From an uncultured Treponema sp. (lineage in GTDB: Bacteria; Spirochaetota; Spirochaetia; Treponematales; Treponemataceae): a stretch of DNA of 47,048 bases. The notes beneath the pieces are model-generated. The model searched no databases, had not been told where the DNA came from, and worked only from the letters and a program-made list of their open reading frames with translations. Shown here piece by piece: positions 39,501-46,993 of the stretch. Within the stretch, counting starts at the first letter, position 1. Each line of letters begins with the position of its first letter. The stretch spans positions 1 through 47,048 of the forward strand of contig CALFIX010000060.1 of NCBI GenBank assembly GCA_937877515.1, in the 5' to 3' direction. The position numbers and the translations under genes are program-made.

Positions 39501-41153
39501 AAGAGTGAAGGTGTAGCCTTTTATGTCACTTTCTTTTGGAGGTGTCCATTTTATGTTGAAGGTGTTAGAAAGTGTAAAGCCAAATTCATCCAGGTCTAAT
39601 TCTTCTAGCTTTACTTCTTTTGGAGGAGTAATATCTACATTGTAAGAAATTACCGCGCTTTCTGACCAGTTACCTGCAAAATCGCATTGTTTAACTTTTA
39701 TGTACCATGTGCCGTCATTGTTTGCTTTAAAAGTTGCTCTGTCTTGAGAAGTTAAAGCCATTATTTCTAAAGGTGGTTCATCTTTTGGGTTTTGAGAAAA
39801 GCTCCATGAAAATCCTTTCACGTCCGAAGAATCTGAGGTTGCCGCAAGAGAGATTTGCGGTGAGTCCTGGTTAGAAACTCCTTTTTCTGAAAAGTTTATG
39901 CTCTTTATTACAGGAGGCATTGTAGAAGAGTCTTTTTCTAAGAGCAGAATTGAATTTGTTCCTTTCTTTACTGAAGAAGTTAAATCTTGAGCTTCCCAGA
40001 GTATGCTTAATTCTGCCTCTTTTTTATTTTGTGAGTAGGTAAAAAATTCTGCAGGAAAAGTTGACTGGGAGCCTTTTGTAATTTGAGTTTCTTCCCATAA
40101 AAGACCTCTGAGTGTTGCTAAAAATGTATTATTGTTTCCTAGCTGGTCAGTAAACCACAGAACGTGTAAAAGATTATTGTGTATAAAAATACGAGGCGAA
40201 ACAGAATGGCTTATGCTAGAAATAGCTTCTGGCTTTGACTGGAAAGATAAATCTTTGCTTAATGTTGCAAAGTAAATTAATGAATTAGAAATATTAAACG
40301 GAGAACGAGTCCAAACAATATGTATTTTGCCGTTGTCATATAAAGCCCTTATACCCTGACTGTTGTAATTATGATAGTCAGGAAAAAAATCTGGGTTTTC
40401 TGTTATGCTTTTTACACTTTGCCATGTGTTTCCGCCGTCTGTAGTGCTTGAAGCATAAATCTGTATGGAAATAAGATTGTCTTTAGAGTACTGCGCCTGG
40501 TAAAACAGCACATCAGAATTATCCAGTGCCAGAACGTAAGGTACTAATGGATTCATGGTATTTGGAACTTTCTGTTCTTCTGCGAAAAGCTTAAACTTAG
40601 ACCATGTTTTTCCGTCAGAAGATTTTGAGTACCAAAGAGAATACATTTCATTACTGGAAAGAGATGTAAAAATTATAAATGAACCGTCATGCAGGCAAAA
40701 TACTCTTGGAGCTATAAACGGAGCATCGTTTCTTTCAAAAGCTGTGTTAGTAAAGGTTTTAAAATTGTCGTTGGAAGTGAAAACTTCTATTTTTGTCGGT
40801 TCTGAAATTACAGTAAGAACAATATTGCCTTTGCTGTTTTGAGCAGCAGAATAGATTTTTGGAATGCGTTCAGAATAGTCATAAGGTCCTGCAATTTGTT
40901 TTTTTTCTTCTAAACCAAAGATTGCCGAAATATATAGCTGATTGTTTTTATCATCGATTTCTTCAAAAAAGATTGCACTCTGTGAATTATTTTTTGATGC
41001 ATATAATGCTTCTGGAAATCTACAGTTTGTGTTTCCTGGACTAATGCTTTTAGGAGTTTCCCAATAATAGTTTTGAGAGAAAATGTTTTGCGTGCTAAAA
41101 AATGCAAAGAGTATAATAAAAAACGCTTTTAGAATATATTTTTTCTGCTTCAT
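36492..41153 (-). CDS. Giant beta-propeller/HAMP/PP2C membrane receptor
   Basis: The 1553-residue protein starts with a signal peptide (ILKAFFIILFAFFSTQNIFS). Residues to about 420 contain Asp-box propeller repeats (SSTTDGGNTWQSV, SKSSDGKTWSKF, TSNDNFKTF), then Ig/FN3-like domains (about 430-720: WYIKVKQCDFAGNWSESA, TPPKEVKLEEL). Membrane segments lie near 784 (INAILIIILSILLIFTATQG), 854 (VILIEIVIILTFGLISI) and 1105 (LGSIIIVVSIIVCIIFALII), with an extracytoplasmic helical loop between the last two. A HAMP domain (about 1125-1180) and a SpoIIE-type PP2C domain (about 1215-1480: DLSGDYVDY, DISGHGAPAAL, YTDGIEES) follow. The usual last DD motif reads HDSSNTTFIF, so a metal Asp may be lost. It overlaps the repeat-protein gene upstream (ATGA). 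It looks like a surface sensor, perhaps glycan-binding, coupled to a phosphatase. Confidence 0.85.
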   Translation of the reverse strand: MKQKKYILKAFFIILFAFFSTQNIFSQNYYWETPKSISPGNTNCRFPEALYASKNNSQSAIFFEEIDDKNNQLYISAIFGLEEKKQIAGPYDYSERIPKIYSAAQNSKGNIVLTVISEPTKIEVFTSNDNFKTFTNTAFERNDAPFIAPRVFCLHDGSFIIFTSLSSNEMYSLWYSKSSDGKTWSKFKLFAEEQKVPNTMNPLVPYVLALDNSDVLFYQAQYSKDNLISIQIYASSTTDGGNTWQSVKSITENPDFFPDYHNYNSQGIRALYDNGKIHIVWTRSPFNISNSLIYFATLSKDLSFQSKPEAISSISHSVSPRIFIHNNLLHVLWFTDQLGNNNTFLATLRGLLWEETQITKGSQSTFPAEFFTYSQNKKEAELSILWEAQDLTSSVKKGTNSILLLEKDSSTMPPVIKSINFSEKGVSNQDSPQISLAATSDSSDVKGFSWSFSQNPKDEPPLEIMALTSQDRATFKANNDGTWYIKVKQCDFAGNWSESAVISYNVDITPPKEVKLEELDLDEFGFTLSNTFNIKWTPPKESDIKGYTFTLKYIDSIPQNLYASRTPLLRENKSSIEKEINDLIEKNKDELNKDAPLSPFAITEKPEASFSNIRNGLYIFTVAAIDNVGNIGKTYTTEILLNKYNPTTAITKIDSKILDTEETELEIFGLDFTYGGTVQEVYIDKDGKAPYDRTLLLSKNDFTVKNNFHIANIKLSNLQEGEYKIGLLHSQRGIFFTEENVLKVEESGTIKEKALESYNTIWNPVTKRSLVKINISDINAILIIILSILLIFTATQGIVSGGRETVNIHKEIDALVAGEPMPHENKKQINALERKKKSLRTRLMFYSTIPVILIEIVIILTFGLISINIQEKTLTEALGSRTNIILDAITKSVQNYLPSQDTIALSDAAAQVFSLQEAELITICGENVSNGTTAIDYVWATTDDRILERLDTNSFIPGTSRLQNPNVQEVFTLAETINLQARNQLGLIRQTLSELEKENRSLLGKTDEASLERLQEIQEIHSQLTKRSSDILNSIADKNSGTIPNFHTASSSKGNESFIFYKPIIYQQSFSETFIHGFVFIKINTNILLKQINDIRKQIFRLGSIIIVVSIIVCIIFALIISTLIVRPLKKLVNYVEFIRDTEDKEKLEGKTISIRRTDEIGILGDTLNEMSNTLAAAAKTTKTLTLGKDIQTKFIPLRTDEKENILSSGKYNAEGAEFYTYYAGADDLSGDYVDYKRIGPHHYAIIKCDISGHGAPAALIMVEVATLFLSTFNNWDVKNPRQGTNLVPVVDLMNDLLESRGFKGRFAAFTLCILDTLSGECTFCNAGDNLVQIYDRTLQKKRTIQLKETPAAGMFTTEDINRKGGYPVSKLTLRQGDVLFLYTDGIEESKRFFRNERAQIIECEEPGLSTGEVHENHLVGEKSEQFTPERVTEIIEHVMTKKTYTLTRHHDSSNTTFIFDFSTCQGKAEDAILALASIEKVFRFYRAETPKLTDRVKIDKELDEFLRIHFMQYSIWCSSRKETKEDPTHVYYQGILEDKQFDDLTLFAIKKN

Positions 41154-43870
41154 AAAAGTGCCTCAATTCTCTTTTGCAGTCTTATTACTTTTGAAGATTT
41201 TTTATTATCTTCTTTTGATAGCAGCTTGTTTACCTTTTCTTTTGCGCTGAGAAGTCTGTTGTTTTGCATGTCAAGAATTGCTTCCTGGTATAGTTTTTCA
41301 TCTTCAGGACTCAGCTGATTTACTTGAGAAAAATTTGCTTTTGCAATGCTGTCTAAAATATTTTTTGCCTCTGCATTTTCTGCATTTAAGGCTAAAGCCT
41401 CTTCTGCTTTTTCTTTTGCACGTAAAAGTTCTGCAGAATTGGAGCCTGCAGAAGATAATATCATGCCTGCTTCTTGAGAAAGTTTCTGGCTTTTTGCGTA
41501 ATTGTCAGAAGTAACCGGTGCAGGCTTTAGACCTAAATCTCTTTCTATCTGTAAAAGAGCCTGCTTTAAGCCTGGATAGTCTGGTTCTAAAGTAAGTATG
41601 TCTTCTAGTTCTGCATAAGCTTCCTGTGCCTGAGGACTTTTTTCCTTAAAGTTTAGTTTTGAAAGTTCTGAAACTTTTTCTCTTATGATTTCTGAATATG
41701 AAGAACCTTTCGTAATTTTTAGAATTTTAAATTGCAAAATTGTTGTCTGACTGTTTTTTGGGTAGTAAATTTTAATTTGATTTAATAGCTTGTAAGCTTT
41801 TTCCAGTTGTTCTAAAGCTTCTTCTTTTTTGTTTCCTTTTAGAAGTTTTTCTCCGTTTTTATAGGCTTCGCTTGCAAAAGAAAGCTGTTGCTCCATTTCC
41901 TGAGCCTTTGCGTCAAAAGGAGAAAAATCTCTTCCTTCCTTTATCATTAAAGCTGTGTTTACATAATTTTTTAGACGCTCTAATTCTCCATCATTTTCTA
42001 TTTCTGAGTCTAAAAGTCTTGCCCAGTCTGCCAGCGTGTTTTCACAGAATGTTAAAATTGCACTGGCTTCTTCAAATCTGCCTGCATAGTATTCTAGTCT
42101 TGCCCTGTCTTTTTTTTCTCTCAGAGTTCGAATAATAATTGGTCGCTCTTTATTTATAGCGTTTGTTTTTACAGTTTGAAACTTCTGGAAACATTCATTT
42201 AAAATGTCTGCGTCGTGCTTTAATGAATCGCTTCTTGAATTAAAAACGTTTGAAACATTTGTGATGTTTTCGTGTACCAGTACAAAGTTTTCTTTTTTTA
42301 TGTTGTCTTCTGCAAGTTTTAAAAACCTTTCTATTTCGTTTGCGCTGGCTTTTGCAATTATTTGAGAGTTTTTTGCGTCTTCCTTTACGGCTATCAATTC
42401 ATGTCTGAAGTCTTCCAGACTTTTTGAACTTTCGTCTATAGTGTTTATTTCTTTTATAAAGTTTGCCCTGTAAATAAAACCTCTGTTTAAGTCTGTTTTT
42501 GATTCCTTGAATTTCGTTTCGTAATTTAAAATTTCATCTGTCAGTTCATCAGCTTTTTTTATGGCTCTTGAGGGGTACGTGTTGCCTTCTCTGTCTGGTA
42601 TTAAGTAAGATTTTGTTCTTTGTAATTCGTCTTCTATGTAGTTTTTTGTTAATTCAGATGCTTTTGCATAGTAACGGCTTGCTTCCGTCCAATATTTTAT
42701 TCCTTCTTTTGAGCTTTCTGTTTCTAATGTTTGACATGCGCTTAAGAAAGCTTTTTCTAATTCTCTTGAAAAAAGCTGCAAATGAGTGTTTTTTTGAATA
42801 ATCTCTAAGTGCTCAGATGTTTTTAGGGCACCACATTCCCTGCCTGTTTCTGTAAAAAAATCTGCAATGGAAGTTACGTGTTCTATAAAATCTGTCTGAC
42901 TTGTACTAAAGGCTTTAAAAATATCATCTGGTTCTTTTAAATTAGAGCTTTGAGCTATAGTTTTTTTTTCGTCTATGTTTTCTGCAATTAAAAAAAGCTT
43001 TTCTGTGTCTTTAAAAAGTTTTTCATAGGAAATTATAAGAGATTCTTCTTGTAAGGAGTTTACGTTTAAGAGTGCATTTAGCTGTAAAACATTCTTTGCA
43101 GCTGTAAGCTTTTCCTTTAAGGCATCTATTGCCCTGTTGGCTTTTAGTTTATAGTTTTTTTCAAAAATTTTTTCTTTAGAAAGACATTCTATTAGGGTGC
43201 CAACAGGTTCGTCATAGTCGGTTCCGTAAGAGTTGATTATGTTTTTAGTTAAAGTATTCCATTGAGCTTTTATAACTCCCCTTACACCCGAAGTCTGGCT
43301 TTCTGGAGCGCCTTTTAAAAATAGTAAAACGGACTGTGTATATGGAGTGCTTTTAATTTCTGTAAAGCCCTGTATGATTTGTTCTATTCTGTTTATGACT
43401 TCTGCCAACGGCATAAAGCTTTTTTTTAGTTTGTCTGTGTCTTTGTACAAATTATTTTGAGTGCTTAAAATTTTCAGATCGTCTTGAATTTGTTTGTATT
43501 CATTTAGGGTAATGTCTAATTTTTGCAGTAAAACAGAAACTTTTTTTATTTCTTCCTCGTCTGCATTCTGTTCCCAACCGGGTTTTAAATATGTAAAAGC
43601 GGAATTGTTATTTTTTTCGTCTTTGTAGAATTCTTTTATGGCATCCTTGTAATTGTTTTGCTTTATAAGTGCATCTGTTGCTTTTGTAATTTCCCTAAAG
43701 CGCAAAGGGTAGGAGTCTAAAAGATTTTCGTCAGAGACAAAAGTTGTGCTTGCGGAGGGAGTTTTGTAAGGAGTGTCTTTTTTACCACTAGAATAAACAT
43801 AAGAAAAGCTTACATAAGCTGTAAAAATTAAGAGAAGACTTTTCTTAGTTTTATTCTTAAATGAAAACAC
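41150..43870 (-). CDS. Periplasmic coiled-coil/TPR-like protein, coupled to the receptor
   Basis: The 906-residue protein has an N-terminal signal (KSLLLIFTAYVSFSYVYSS, no lipobox Cys) and then an almost entirely helical, charged body with coiled-coil segments (LLQKLDITLNEYKQIQDDLK, IEQIIQGFTEIKS) and TPR-like repeats near the end (EAYAELEDILTLEPDYPGLK, LRAKEKAEEALALNAENAEA, LYQEAILDMQNNRLLSAKEK). No enzyme motif is visible. The GTG at 43870 is chosen because a sigma-70-like promoter ends six bases upstream. Its TGA overlaps the ATG of the giant receptor (ATGA at 41150-41153), so the two are made in fixed ratio and it is a good candidate for the receptor's periplasmic partner. Function unknown. 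Confidence 0.75.
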   Translation of the reverse strand: MFSFKNKTKKSLLLIFTAYVSFSYVYSSGKKDTPYKTPSASTTFVSDENLLDSYPLRFREITKATDALIKQNNYKDAIKEFYKDEKNNNSAFTYLKPGWEQNADEEEIKKVSVLLQKLDITLNEYKQIQDDLKILSTQNNLYKDTDKLKKSFMPLAEVINRIEQIIQGFTEIKSTPYTQSVLLFLKGAPESQTSGVRGVIKAQWNTLTKNIINSYGTDYDEPVGTLIECLSKEKIFEKNYKLKANRAIDALKEKLTAAKNVLQLNALLNVNSLQEESLIISYEKLFKDTEKLFLIAENIDEKKTIAQSSNLKEPDDIFKAFSTSQTDFIEHVTSIADFFTETGRECGALKTSEHLEIIQKNTHLQLFSRELEKAFLSACQTLETESSKEGIKYWTEASRYYAKASELTKNYIEDELQRTKSYLIPDREGNTYPSRAIKKADELTDEILNYETKFKESKTDLNRGFIYRANFIKEINTIDESSKSLEDFRHELIAVKEDAKNSQIIAKASANEIERFLKLAEDNIKKENFVLVHENITNVSNVFNSRSDSLKHDADILNECFQKFQTVKTNAINKERPIIIRTLREKKDRARLEYYAGRFEEASAILTFCENTLADWARLLDSEIENDGELERLKNYVNTALMIKEGRDFSPFDAKAQEMEQQLSFASEAYKNGEKLLKGNKKEEALEQLEKAYKLLNQIKIYYPKNSQTTILQFKILKITKGSSYSEIIREKVSELSKLNFKEKSPQAQEAYAELEDILTLEPDYPGLKQALLQIERDLGLKPAPVTSDNYAKSQKLSQEAGMILSSAGSNSAELLRAKEKAEEALALNAENAEAKNILDSIAKANFSQVNQLSPEDEKLYQEAILDMQNNRLLSAKEKVNKLLSKEDNKKSSKVIRLQKRIEALL

Positions 43871-43876
43871 CCCTTA

Positions 43877-43905
43877 ATTTTACTATAAAAGGCTATTGTT
43901 TTCAA
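43877..43905 (-). promoter_or_regulatory. Promoter of the repeat-protein/receptor operon
   Basis: On the minus strand TTGAAA (43900-43905), a 17-base spacer and TAAAAT (43877-43882) end six bases before the GTG. The same hexamers occur before xpt. The transcript is likely leaderless. Confidence 0.6.
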
Positions 43906-43928
43906 TTGATAAAAGAGAAGCTTAAACC

Positions 43929-45524
43929 TTAGCGCTTTATACTGAAGATTTTATAGTTCATCCATGGAAAAATTGAGTGTTCCCTTTCTAATGTCGTAAG
44001 CCATTCTGTGCTGACCGTATTGCTTGCAAGTGCGTCAAAAACTCTCGTAAAGTTTAGAATTGCATTTGTAAAAGTTTTCGTTACGTAGTCCGGGAGTTTT
44101 CCTTCGTGAAGCATTAAAGGCCATTCTCCGCTTTGTGCAATTAAAAGTTCCCTTGCTCCCATGTTTAAAAGTCTTGCTTTTAAGCCTGTCTCTGAAGGAA
44201 AGCGTTCTGTTAAATCTACCATTCTTTCGCTTGCAGTGCGAAGATAGCGGATCATCCAGCTGTTGGTACTGTCCAGGAGGTCTTCGCCGTAACCGTTTCC
44301 ACTAGCAGAACATGGGTACGGAGTTACCTTTGGAAGAGAGAATTGTTCCTGAATTAAATTTTTACCTGTCTGCAATGTCAGGTTTTTTTCTGTGTCTACA
44401 AGCCGAATAACGTTTTCCAGCCAAAGCATGCCTTCGTGCCAGGTTTGCCCTAATGCTTCTGCAGGTATTGTGCAAACTAAAGTTACATCTTTGCCTTCTG
44501 TGTTTACTAAAGCTTCGTCAAGTTTTGCCAGCTTGTTGCAGTAAAATGTTGCTGCGTCAGACAAGACCTGTGAAAGCGCATTCTCACTTGAATAGAGTAC
44601 TTCGTTTTCGCCGTCAGAACTTTCGTTTGACCAGTATCTGTATAATGTCTGGCTTCTTGCACTGCCTTTTTCCTGAATGCTGGAAAGTTCTTCTTGAGGA
44701 AGCTCAAAACCTATGTCGCGCTGTTCCTGACGGTAAAGAGCATTAAACATAAAACCGTTTTCGCCACAGATGTCTTTTGGTGTTTCCGGATCTGATGCAA
44801 AAAGTACAAGAGAATTCGGACAACGTACTGGAGAAAAAATTCCTGTTTCTACAGGGTTTTCTACGAATAAGATTGAGCGGGGGTCTGTAATTGTATAGTT
44901 TATGCCGTAGGCCCTTAGAATTCTTTCTAAGCCTTTTGCGTATCCCTGGTAAGGAAGCCAAAAGCCTTCTCCGATTTCTCCAAAATACTGACGATGAGAG
45001 TATAAACCTGTTTCTACCTGAGCATTTACAATTTCTATTAAATCTATGTAGTGTGGAAGGTATGCATTTGTTGCACAAGTTGGAATAAGTTCTAAATAAC
45101 CTCTTTCTGCAAACATCTTAAATGTGGGAATAAGTTTTTGATTGTAAACTTCTGTAAAGTCTACTTTGTCTTTTTTTGCCTGTTCTAATATTTCGTATGC
45201 TAAGTTTTGTTTTTCTTGGTTATTTTTATTTCTTTTGATTTCGTCTTCACCAAGAGCAATGCGTTTGTCTAGCCAATCTATATACTGTTTTTGTACCTGT
45301 GGATCATCTAAAAGGGAACATAGAGTGGCTGAAAGAACTAGTCCTAAAGTAAACTTTATGTTTTCTGAGGCAAGACGTGCAATCATGTTTAAAAGGGGAA
45401 CATAAGTCTGTTCTATTGCGGTAAAGAGAATATCATTTTCTGCAGCAAAGTTTTCCGGTGTTTCTACATTTCTAATGTAGCCCTGACTCGCATTTATTAC
45501 TAAGAAAAGATTTTTATTTGACAT
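43929..45524 (-). CDS. GH57/DUF1957 family protein lacking catalytic residues
   Basis: The 531-residue protein follows the two-domain GH57-type branching-enzyme layout (AENDILFTAIEQTYVPLLNM, then LIPTFKMFAERGYLELIPTC, then a DUF1957 C-terminal helical domain). Active-site motifs are degraded. The N-terminal HxH region of the family reads INASQGYI (residues 10-17). ATHGYLP reads ATNAYLP near 151. The nucleophile motif GFWLPECGY reads GFWLPYQGY at 187-195, so Glu is Tyr192. The acid/base region YDxELFGHWW reads IPAEALGQTW near 355. With all of these lost, hydrolysis or branching is unlikely and a glycan-binding or scaffold role is more plausible. GAGG precedes the ATG. It lies 19 bases after the DUF4912 gene in one operon. 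Confidence 0.82.
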   Translation of the reverse strand: MSNKNLFLVINASQGYIRNVETPENFAAENDILFTAIEQTYVPLLNMIARLASENIKFTLGLVLSATLCSLLDDPQVQKQYIDWLDKRIALGEDEIKRNKNNQEKQNLAYEILEQAKKDKVDFTEVYNQKLIPTFKMFAERGYLELIPTCATNAYLPHYIDLIEIVNAQVETGLYSHRQYFGEIGEGFWLPYQGYAKGLERILRAYGINYTITDPRSILFVENPVETGIFSPVRCPNSLVLFASDPETPKDICGENGFMFNALYRQEQRDIGFELPQEELSSIQEKGSARSQTLYRYWSNESSDGENEVLYSSENALSQVLSDAATFYCNKLAKLDEALVNTEGKDVTLVCTIPAEALGQTWHEGMLWLENVIRLVDTEKNLTLQTGKNLIQEQFSLPKVTPYPCSASGNGYGEDLLDSTNSWMIRYLRTASERMVDLTERFPSETGLKARLLNMGARELLIAQSGEWPLMLHEGKLPDYVTKTFTNAILNFTRVFDALASNTVSTEWLTTLEREHSIFPWMNYKIFSIKR

Positions 45525-45543
45525 TTTTTACCTCAATATTTTT

Positions 45544-46215
45544 TTAGATGGAAAATGATTGTCTGTGATTTACATAGTGGTCGTGCAAGAGTCCCTGCAT
45601 TCCGGAAAGTCTTACCAGTGGAGACATTTCAAAATTTTTTCCGGGCTGAGTATTCTTTATTTGCTCGCTTTCCTGTGGGATTTCTATTCTTTGTGTTGTT
45701 GCAAGTGGGGAAGGAGACTCTCTGGATGAAGAATAAACCAAGCTTACCGTAAAGAATTTTTTGCCGGCAGGCAAGAGAAATGTTCTTTCTCTGTCTTCTG
45801 TCGTAAGCTGAATGTCAAAGCTTTCTTCCGGCTTTTCAGTATATTTGTCGCTAAAGAAAAATGCCCTTAGGGAAATGGAAGCTTTTTCTGTATTTATTTT
45901 TCTTACTTCGGATTCCTTTATGTCCCAGAATACATAAACCCAGGCCGGGTTTCTCAGCATTGCGTATATTTTGGTGTCATTATAAGTCTTTGGAAGCTCT
46001 GCAATTTTTTCGTCATCAGGTTCTTCGGTTAATAAAACGTCTTCATCCTGATTTTTTTCCTGTTCCAGTTCTTCTGCAATTTCTAAAAGTTCGCCAATTA
46101 TAAAACGTCTGTTAAGATTATCTGGTATATCTATGCCATAGTCATCTGCTAAACTGATAAGGTCTGCCGTAGACATGGATTCTAAGTATTGCCGGGACAA
46201 GAATTTTTTTTCCAT
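45544..46215 (-). CDS. DUF4912 protein with N-terminal SAP/Rho-N-like helices
   Basis: The 223-residue protein starts with a small helical region, LESMSTADLISLADDYGID then IPDNLNRRFIIGELLEIAEE, which resembles the Rho N-terminal or SAP fold. An acidic linker (NQDEDVLLTEEPDDEK) follows and then the DUF4912 domain: TKIYAMLRNPAWVYVFWDIK, ISLRAFFFSDKY and the beta-rich LPAGKKFFTVSLVYSS region. DUF4912 genes often sit with GH57/DUF1957 genes, as here, where the partner starts 19 bases on. The start lacks a ribosome site; GATTAT lies five bases upstream of the ATG. Its role is unknown, probably in glycan or envelope function with the partner. Confidence 0.75.
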   Translation of the reverse strand: MEKKFLSRQYLESMSTADLISLADDYGIDIPDNLNRRFIIGELLEIAEELEQEKNQDEDVLLTEEPDDEKIAELPKTYNDTKIYAMLRNPAWVYVFWDIKESEVRKINTEKASISLRAFFFSDKYTEKPEESFDIQLTTEDRERTFLLPAGKKFFTVSLVYSSSRESPSPLATTQRIEIPQESEQIKNTQPGKNFEMSPLVRLSGMQGLLHDHYVNHRQSFSI

Positions 46216-46220
46216 GCTTT

Positions 46221-46249
46221 ATAATCGCTAAAAATGAACCTTTAGTCAA
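46221..46249 (-). promoter_or_regulatory. Promoter of the DUF4912/DUF1957 operon
   Basis: On the minus strand TTGACT (46244-46249), a 17-base spacer and GATTAT (46221-46226) end five bases before the ATG at 46215. No ribosome site; probably leaderless. Confidence 0.5.
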
Positions 46250-46263
46250 TAAGCTTAAAACAA

Positions 46264-46297
46264 CAAAAAAAAAGCTCCTTTGTTACAAAGGAGCTTT
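46264..46297 (-). terminator. Intrinsic terminator of the DUF2147 gene
   Basis: A 12-bp stem (AAAGCTCCTTTG with CAAAGGAGCTTT, 46271-46297) has a three-base loop and is followed on the minus strand by about nine U. It isolates DUF2147 from the DUF4912 operon. Confidence 0.9.
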
Positions 46298-46316
46298 GCA
46301 AAATTAAAAGTTTAGC

Positions 46317-46847
46317 TTAGTTTTTTGGTGGAAATTTTTCCTGAACTGCTTTTATGTCGTTTTCTGTAGCACGTACCCAATACTGGAAAACCTGAATTGG
46401 GCCAACTGTTCCTGCCATGGCAAGTGTTGGTTCTTTTGCTGTGTATTTTTTGTTTGTCTGACCAGGTGCCAGGTATTTAATAACACATCCGTACATTTTT
46501 CCGTCGCCAGGGTTAACAATGTTTCCCTTGCTCCAGTTTCCTTCTGAATCTTTTTTCATTCCGAAAATCCAAGGTGTTCCAACAGTGTGCATTTTGTTTA
46601 CCGATCCCTGTACAGGGAAGTTTTTGTAGCTTTCTTTGCATGCACTTGCAACTACGTCCTGTGGATTGTCTACAACAGCGGCAATTGTTCCGTAGAGTGT
46701 TCCGTTTTGTTCGTAGATTTTCCAGATAGCTGTTACTTCGCCGGTCTGGTCGTCAATACTCTTCCAAATTCCTTCTGCAGGGTCGGCTGCAAATGCAAGA
46801 CCTGCTGCAACAAATAATGCGGCTACTACAGTAGCAAATTTTTTCAT
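46317..46847 (-). CDS. Secreted DUF2147 protein
   Basis: The 176-residue protein has a signal peptide (VVAALFVAAGLAFAADPAEG, cleaved after AFA) and a DUF2147 domain: GIWKSIDDQTGEVTAIWKIY, NGTLYGTIAAVVDNP, WSKGNIVNPGDGKMYGCVI and the final FQYWVRATENDI. DUF2147 proteins are small beta-barrel-like periplasmic proteins of unknown function, often in envelope or lipid-related contexts. It has a perfect AAGGAGG site, a consensus promoter at 46921-46948 and a strong terminator, so it is a highly expressed single gene. An inverted repeat at the predicted transcription start (46896-46914) may be an operator or a 5' stem-loop. Confidence 0.85.
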   Translation of the reverse strand: MKKFATVVAALFVAAGLAFAADPAEGIWKSIDDQTGEVTAIWKIYEQNGTLYGTIAAVVDNPQDVVASACKESYKNFPVQGSVNKMHTVGTPWIFGMKKDSEGNWSKGNIVNPGDGKMYGCVIKYLAPGQTNKKYTAKEPTLAMAGTVGPIQVFQYWVRATENDIKAVQEKFPPKN

Positions 46848-46895
46848 GATAACGCCTCCTTAGGTGTCTTTAGAGAGAGTTTTATTCTCCACTTG

Positions 46896-46948
46896 ATAGT
46901 GTTACTCTCACTATGAGATTATTATAAATCCAATTTATATATTGTCAA
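46896..46948 (-). promoter_or_regulatory. Consensus promoter of DUF2147 with an inverted repeat at +1
   Basis: On the minus strand perfect TTGACA (46943-46948) and TATAAT (46921-46926) are 16 bases apart. A 6-bp inverted repeat (46896-46901 with 46909-46914, seven-base loop) covers the predicted start of transcription, where a repressor or a 5' hairpin could act. Confidence 0.75.
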
Positions 46949-46957
46949 GAAAAAAAG

Positions 46958-46987
46958 CAAAAAAAAAGCACTAGATTTCTCTAGTGC
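46958..46987 (-). terminator. Intrinsic terminator of tRNA-Lys
   Basis: GCACTAGA (46968-46975) pairs with TCTAGTGC (46980-46987); the minus strand then has a run of nine T. It ends the tRNA transcript just before the DUF2147 promoter. Confidence 0.85.
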
Positions 46988-46993
46988 CTAAGA

